Shown here one piece after another: positions 41,783 through 46,525 of a stretch of 46,525 nucleotides of DNA. Position 1 is the stretch's first letter, and every line of letters starts with the position of its first letter. The stretch covers positions 1 to 46,525 of the forward strand of contig JAFIET010000021.1 of assembly GCA_020832405.1 (NCBI GenBank). Direction: 5' to 3'. The position numbers and the translations under genes were made by a program. The notes under the pieces were generated by a model. That model did no database searches. It worked only from the letters and a program-made list of their open reading frames with translations, and had not been told where the DNA came from. Origin of the DNA: Balneolales bacterium. GTDB lineage: Bacteria; Bacteroidota; Rhodothermia; Balneolales; Cyclonatronaceae.

Positions 41783-43102
41783 ATGCCTACCCTCCTCCTT
41801 TCCGCTGATCTCCACCTGGGGCGGCGCGCGGCTGCGGCTGCCGCCGGTTCTGCTGCCGGGGCCGGGGCTGGTTTCGGGCCGGAACCGGACCTGCTCCGGG
41901 CTTCGGCCGGCTGGCTGCGGCTGGCCCGGCTCGCGGCTGATTCCCGTGCCGGGGCTGTGCTGCTGGCCGGCGATGTGGTCGATGAGGCCTCCGGTTTTTT
42001 CGAGGCCTTTGAGGCGCTTGCCGCCGGACTCTCGCTGCTTCGCGACCACGATATTCCGGTTGTCGTTACTGCCGGCAACCACGATTTTGAGGTGCTGCCG
42101 GCCCTGCTGCGTCAGCTGAACCTGCCGAATGTGCATTTTCTGGGTGAAGGCGGCCAATGGAGCGGTATCACCCTTAGCCTTTCGGGCACCGAAATACAGT
42201 TTGTGGGATGGTCGTTTCCGGCCCGGCATGTGTATGATGATCCCCTGCTGTCGCTGCCCGCTGACCTCCTCCGGAACGATATTCCGGTGATTGGCCTGGT
42301 GCACGGCGATTATGCGGTGCGGGAGAGCAGCTACGCGCCGCTTTCGCCTGCGCGTATGCAGCAGGCGGGCGTTACGGCCTGGGTTACGGGACACATCCAT
42401 AAGCCGGCGGTGCTGCAGTCATCCGGCCCTTTTATCGCTTACCCGGGCTCGCTTCAGGCGCTGAGCCCCAAGGAGACCGGGCCGCACGGGGCCATGCGCC
42501 TCACCCTCGAAGGCGGCCGCCTCACGCACGGGTTCATCCCGCTTTCGGCGGTGCGCTACGAGTCGCTTCCGGTGCCGGCCGGGGACATTTCTACCGAGAC
42601 GGATTTACGTGCGGCCGTGCAGCAGTCGGTCACGGACTTTTGCCGTCAGAATGAGGCTGATCTGGGGGAGGTCAGCCGGCTCGTTGCCGATCTGCGGTTT
42701 ACGGGCACGCACCCCGATCCGGAAGGCCTTCAGCGACATATCGGGGCCGTGGCTCAGGAGGAATTCCGGAGCGGCGGGCTGCTGGTTACGCTCCGCCGCC
42801 TGGTCTCAGAAGCCAGGCCCGGGCTGCCTCCGCTGGAAACCCTTGCCGCGGAGACAGGTCCGGCGGGCGTGCTCGCCGCGCAGCTGCTCACGCTTCGGGA
42901 GAAGCCCGAAAGTCCGGAGTCGGTTGCATTCATCCGGCGCATGACCGAAGAAATCTCAGCGGTCGGGCGGCTGCCGGTTTTCGCCCCGATTGCCGGCGGA
43001 CTGCCCGGAAGCACATCCCCCGAAACTATCACTCTGATCGAGGAGGAAATGCTGCGGCTGCTCACCGCACTCCTCCGGCAGAAGGAGGCGCAGCATGGCT
43101 GA
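41783..43102 (+). CDS. SbcD/Mre11/YhaO-like metallophosphoesterase
   Basis: 439 residues with all calcineurin-like metal motifs: SADLHLGR (Asp9, His11), LLAGDVVDE (Asp64), TAGNHDFE (Asn99, His100), LVHGDY (His174) and VTGHIHKP (His204, His206). The order and spacing match SbcD/Mre11 nucleases and their YhaO relatives. A low-complexity Ala/Gly loop (RAAAAAAGSAAGAGAG, about 15-30) interrupts the usual first loop. It overlaps the ATPase gene by 8 bases (43095-43102), the expected partner arrangement, so the two proteins probably form one complex acting on DNA ends. Whether it is closer to SbcD or to YhaO cannot be settled by eye; the C-terminal 200 residues are divergent. Confidence 0.88.
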   Translation: MPTLLLSADLHLGRRAAAAAAGSAAGAGAGFGPEPDLLRASAGWLRLARLAADSRAGAVLLAGDVVDEASGFFEAFEALAAGLSLLRDHDIPVVVTAGNHDFEVLPALLRQLNLPNVHFLGEGGQWSGITLSLSGTEIQFVGWSFPARHVYDDPLLSLPADLLRNDIPVIGLVHGDYAVRESSYAPLSPARMQQAGVTAWVTGHIHKPAVLQSSGPFIAYPGSLQALSPKETGPHGAMRLTLEGGRLTHGFIPLSAVRYESLPVPAGDISTETDLRAAVQQSVTDFCRQNEADLGEVSRLVADLRFTGTHPDPEGLQRHIGAVAQEEFRSGGLLVTLRRLVSEARPGLPPLETLAAETGPAGVLAAQLLTLREKPESPESVAFIRRMTEEISAVGRLPVFAPIAGGLPGSTSPETITLIEEEMLRLLTALLRQKEAQHG

Positions 43103-46100
43103 AAACGTACACCTTAAAACGATCCGGATTTCCGAAAGTCCGGGGTTTCCGGGCGGGCTGAAGCTGCCCGAGGGCGAATTCAGCCCGGGTATCAACATCA
43201 TCGCGGGGCCGAATGCAGCGGGCAAGAGCACGCTGGCCGGGGGCATGCAACGGATGCTGTTTGGGCGCACCGACCGGCGCTGGCGGCTGAGCGGGGCGTT
43301 CCGCGCGGCACAGTCCGAATGGCGCAGCACGCTTTCGGGCGACAGCGCGACCTTTTTGCAGGGCGGTCAGCCCAAGAGTTTCAGCAGCGGACTACCCGAT
43401 TCCGCGGCGGAGCGCTACCTGCTGTCGCTGCACGACCTCATCCGGGCGGAGGAGCGCGACCTCTCGGCCGAAATTCAGCGTCAGATTATCGGCGGCTACG
43501 ATCCCGATGCCGCGCTGCGAAGCCTCGGCTACCCGAATGCGAGGCCTAACCTGGGCATTACGGAGTACCGCGAGCATCAGGCTGCGGAAAGTGCTGTGCG
43601 GGAGCGCACACAGGGCGACCGCGAGCTGCGGCAAAAATCGGGACGCCTCGATGCCCTCAGCCGGAGCATCCGCAGGGCCGGGGAGCAGCTGCAAGAACTG
43701 GATTTCCTGAAGCTGCTCGGGGCCTGGCGCGGGGCGGAAACCGCCGCTGAGGAAGCCCGGCTCCGGCTTAACGCACTGCCGCCCATACCCGAAACCATGC
43801 GGGAGGGTCACCCGGCCGAGCTGCGCGGGCTGAACGAAAAAATCGATGAAAGCCGCAAGGCGCTTGACCAAGCCACGCACGCCCAGAACGCCCACGGCGA
43901 GGCGCTCGAAGCGCTGGGTCTGCCGGAAACGGGCATCAGCCGGACCGATCTGGACGAGCTTGAAGAGCGGATGGAAGAGGCTGCTGAAATCACCCGCGAG
44001 CTTCATTCCCAACGGCTGGAATTGTCGGATGCGGAGGTCAGCTGTGAAAGGCACCGGCGCCTGATTAACAGCAGCATCGCGGAGGAACAGCTTCGGGATT
44101 TCCGCGCGGAAGACGCGGAGGAACTGGAGGAATTTTCCCGAAGCCTGAGCGGACTGCTGATGCAGATGCGTCAGCTCGAAGCCCGCATCCGGTACCTTGA
44201 ATCTCTGGCCGACCCGGCCCCGCTGCCTGAGGACACATCGCTGCGCACCGCCATCCGGGCGCTGTCTGACTGGCTGGCCGAACAGCGGCGTCCGGCGGGC
44301 ATCCCGCCACTCTGGCTCTGGCTGCTGGCAGGTGCCGGACTCCTCGCGGGCACGCTCACCCACCTTACAGACTGGGGCTGGCTCGCGCTCCTCCTCCTGC
44401 CCCTGCTGCTGGTTGCCGGGCTGAGGTCGGGCGAAAAAGAGAAGCACGAAAACCTCCGCATCCGGGAGGCAGACTTCCAAAAATCCGGACTTATTTTTAC
44501 GGGAGAGTGGGTTTCGGGGGATGTGCTCACAAACCTGAGCAGCTTTATCAGTCAGCTCGAAGTTCGTGTGAGGCAGGAACACATCACCCTTGAAAAAAAC
44601 AATCTTGCGCGGCAGCTTCAGGAAAAACGAGAGGCGCTTCAGCGGCTTGATCCGCAGCTGAGAAGCCTGAAAGAGGCGCTGGGCGCGCTGCCTGATTTCG
44701 GGGAGCTGCATGAGAAGCCGGCGGCGGTTTTTGTGCTGGTGAAGTCCGTGCTTGAATGGCAGGCCGCTGACCAAAAGCGGGCGCAGGGCAAGGCGCGCAT
44801 CACCCTAAACGAAACGGCGCTGCGCGGAGCACTCGCCGAAATGCACCGGCTGATGCGGCCCTACGAAACCGGGCCGGAAACGCAGCCGGCGGATATTGCC
44901 GCGGCACAGGCTCGGATCAGGGAGCTGCGCCGGAAGGATGAAAACTGGCGCAGGCTTCAGGAGAAAATCAATGCGGTCAGCAGGGATATAGCCTCCCTGG
45001 AACGGGAGCTGGCGGGGAACCGTGAGCGGCTCGGCGCGCTGCTGAACGAACTCGGACTGGATGCTGCGGATCAGGCGCGGCTTTTCGAGTGGGAAGAGCG
45101 CTTCGCGGAATGGCGCGGGGCGCGAGAGGAGGTCCGCGATGGGGAGCAGCGCGCGCAGATCGAGAAAAACCGCGTGATGCAGCATCCGCTGTTTGCGGCG
45201 CAGAGCGATGCGGTTTTCCTGACGGATGCCGCTGAAATCGAAACCCGGATTTCGGAACTCTCCGGCGTTCAGGAGGAGCTGGCGGCGCTTCAGACACAAA
45301 AAACCGAGACCGAAACCCTGATTGCGCAGGCGCGGCGGGCGCATAGCATGGAGGAAGCGCTGGCCCAAAAGGCGGATGCGGAGGAAGCCCTGCGGCTGCG
45401 GTTTGAGCAAAGCTGCCGGGCGGCGGCGGGTGAGGGGCTGCACCGCTGGCTGAAGGAGCGGGTTACGCGCGACAATGTGCCCGTGCTGCTGGAGCAGGCG
45501 CGGGCGTATTTCAGCGACATTACGCAGGGGCGGTACGAGCTTGTAAGCGACGGCGGATTTTCGGCCTGGGATGTGAAGGATGGCACCATGCGCGGCCTTG
45601 ACGAGCTTTCGAGCGGTACGCGCATTCAGCTGCTGCTGTCGGTGCGGCTGGCGTGGATCGAAACGCAGGAAAGCGGGCTGCGTTTTCCGCTGTGGTGCGA
45701 TGAGCTGCTGGCCAACAGCGACGACCTGCGGGCGCAGGCGATCATCGGGGCGCTGGCGGAAATCAGCCGGAAAGGCCGGCAGATTTTCTATTTCACCGCG
45801 CAGGGCGATGAGGTCGCCAAATGGCAGCAGCTGATTGCGGAGCATTACCCGGCGACGGAGCTGCGGTTTTTCCAACTTGCGGGTGAAGCTGAACAGCCGG
45901 CCCGGGCCATCGGTTCGGAGGCTGTGTTCGCCCCGCTGGCCCTGCCCGAAGTACCGGCTGCGGCCGGCAGAAGCATCGCAGCCTACTGTGAAGCGCTGGC
46001 GCTGCCCCGCTTCGATCCGCTCACGCAGGATGCGGAGCAGCTGCACCTCGCGGAGCTGCTTGAGGATGCGGACCTGCTCGAAAAACTGCTCCGGCTGGGC

Positions 46101-46525
46101 ATCAGCGTGTGGGGTCAGCTGCGCGCGCAGCTTGGACATCCGGCCATCCAAAAACTGCTGCCCGCCGCGGAGGCCGACAGGCTTCAGCAAAAAGCCCGGC
46201 TGCTGGATTACCGCATCAGGCTCTGGCGCACTGGCCGGAACAAGCCGGTCAGTGCGGCCGAAATCGACGCCTCCGGCGCGGTCAGCGACACCTTCCGGGA
46301 GCGGGTCATAGCCCTGCTGGAAAGCGACGACTGCGCCAACGACCCGGAAAAGCTGATTGCGGCGCTAAATGCCGGTAAAATCACCGGCTTCCGCAAAAAC
46401 AAAACCGACGAGCTCGAAGCGTGGTTTGCGGCACAGGGCTTCCTCAGCAGCGAGGCCCCGCTGAGCGAGGAGGATATCGCCCTGCGGCTGCGGCTGTTCG
46501 CGGAAGAGGAGGGGATGGAGGTGGG
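43095..46525 (+). CDS. SbcC/Rad50/YhaN-like ATPase with transmembrane hairpin (3' end outside window)
   Basis: Open from the ATG at 43095 to the last base, over 1140 codons with no stop, so the end is missing. The N-terminus has GINIIAGPNAAGKSTLAGGMQRMLFG (Walker A, residues 38-46). Long coiled-coil halves follow (for example EARIRYLESLADP and RELRRKDENWRRLQ), then DELSSGTRIQLLLSVRLAWIE (ABC signature around 838-841) and FPLWCDELLANSDD (Walker B, Asp869-Glu870). Between the coils, at about 405-420 and 427-442, are two strongly hydrophobic stretches (PPLWLWLLAGAGLLAG and WLALLLLPLLLVAGL) that look like a membrane hairpin, a feature of YhaN-type proteins but not of classical SbcC. After the ATPase head about 240 further residues of unknown function extend to the window edge. 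It is coupled to the phosphoesterase by an 8-base overlap. Confidence 0.88.
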   Translation, partial: MAENVHLKTIRISESPGFPGGLKLPEGEFSPGINIIAGPNAAGKSTLAGGMQRMLFGRTDRRWRLSGAFRAAQSEWRSTLSGDSATFLQGGQPKSFSSGLPDSAAERYLLSLHDLIRAEERDLSAEIQRQIIGGYDPDAALRSLGYPNARPNLGITEYREHQAAESAVRERTQGDRELRQKSGRLDALSRSIRRAGEQLQELDFLKLLGAWRGAETAAEEARLRLNALPPIPETMREGHPAELRGLNEKIDESRKALDQATHAQNAHGEALEALGLPETGISRTDLDELEERMEEAAEITRELHSQRLELSDAEVSCERHRRLINSSIAEEQLRDFRAEDAEELEEFSRSLSGLLMQMRQLEARIRYLESLADPAPLPEDTSLRTAIRALSDWLAEQRRPAGIPPLWLWLLAGAGLLAGTLTHLTDWGWLALLLLPLLLVAGLRSGEKEKHENLRIREADFQKSGLIFTGEWVSGDVLTNLSSFISQLEVRVRQEHITLEKNNLARQLQEKREALQRLDPQLRSLKEALGALPDFGELHEKPAAVFVLVKSVLEWQAADQKRAQGKARITLNETALRGALAEMHRLMRPYETGPETQPADIAAAQARIRELRRKDENWRRLQEKINAVSRDIASLERELAGNRERLGALLNELGLDAADQARLFEWEERFAEWRGAREEVRDGEQRAQIEKNRVMQHPLFAAQSDAVFLTDAAEIETRISELSGVQEELAALQTQKTETETLIAQARRAHSMEEALAQKADAEEALRLRFEQSCRAAAGEGLHRWLKERVTRDNVPVLLEQARAYFSDITQGRYELVSDGGFSAWDVKDGTMRGLDELSSGTRIQLLLSVRLAWIETQESGLRFPLWCDELLANSDDLRAQAIIGALAEISRKGRQIFYFTAQGDEVAKWQQLIAEHYPATELRFFQLAGEAEQPARAIGSEAVFAPLALPEVPAAAGRSIAAYCEALALPRFDPLTQDAEQLHLAELLEDADLLEKLLRLGISVWGQLRAQLGHPAIQKLLPAAEADRLQQKARLLDYRIRLWRTGRNKPVSAAEIDASGAVSDTFRERVIALLESDDCANDPEKLIAALNAGKITGFRKNKTDELEAWFAAQGFLSSEAPLSEEDIALRLRLFAEEEGMEV

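Noticed and set aside
43392-46190. Two long minus-strand frames (460 and 461 codons) opposite the SbcC-like gene
   Set aside because: The plus strand is open for over 1140 codons with Walker A, signature and Walker B motifs; the antisense frames are Arg/Pro-rich shadows.
1-46525. tRNA, rRNA, CRISPR array, insertion sequence or prophage genes
   Set aside because: None was found on either strand; the repeats seen are too short or of the wrong spacing for CRISPR, and no transposase motif is present.

Overview
The window reads as chromosomal DNA of a Bacteroidota/Balneolota-type bacterium (order Balneolales is my best guess; this is inference from gene content, not a placement). The clues are secreted proteins with type IX secretion (T9SS) type A sorting tails (YPNPFNPxTNI), a PorV-family barrel, a large TonB-dependent receptor with a carboxypeptidase-regulatory-like N-domain, DUF3098, a GH3-family protein, and starts that mostly lack strong Shine-Dalgarno sequences.

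Layout. 1-1845: the tail of an OmpA-domain protein, a DoxX-family membrane protein behind a perfect 18-bp palindrome, and an unrecognised secreted protein. 2037-10400: an AT-richer defence island on the minus strand. It is a type I restriction-modification operon, hsdM - small PD-(D/E)XK protein - hsdS - Shedu-like SduA - hsdR, bounded on both sides by copies of a 22-25 nt direct repeat. 10502-22134: a six-gene minus-strand cell-envelope/secretion block (two secreted proteins with C-terminal sorting tails, a lipoprotein, a TonB-dependent receptor, a PorV-type barrel and an NHL-repeat lipoprotein). 22610-26101: a plus-strand run (DUF3098, DUF92, dicarboxylate/amino-acid:cation symporter, periplasmic TPR protein). 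26269-28071: a secreted endonuclease/exonuclease/phosphatase-fold protein with a T9SS tail. 28380-36558: plus-strand genes for Maf, a large TPR protein, a secreted GATase-like protein, MazG, citrate synthase and a GH3-like adenylating enzyme. 36679-37355: a HigBA toxin-antitoxin pair. 37680-40433: PEP carboxylase. 41045-41485: a Bcp/PrxQ peroxiredoxin. 41783 to the window end: a Mre11/SbcD-like metallophosphoesterase overlapping an SbcC/YhaN-like ATPase that carries a transmembrane hairpin and runs off the window.

The most notable item is the hybrid defence operon. An SduA-type nuclease gene and a second small PD-(D/E)XK gene lie inside one type I R-M transcription unit. The small gene overlaps hsdM on one side and hsdS on the other, and both junctions carry the identical nine bases ATGAGTGAG, which suggests insertion into an ancestral hsdM/hsdS coupling site. 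The two accessory genes and the two HsdS target-recognition regions look distinctly AT-richer than hsdM, hsdR and the conserved centre of hsdS.

Other non-coding structure includes two arrays of an 8-nt intergenic repeat, a long near-perfect hairpin at 40874-40929, a 36-nt dispersed repeat pair, several intrinsic terminators and several palindromes next to promoters. I saw no tRNA, rRNA, CRISPR array, insertion sequence or prophage gene. All family assignments are by eye from motifs; no database search was run.
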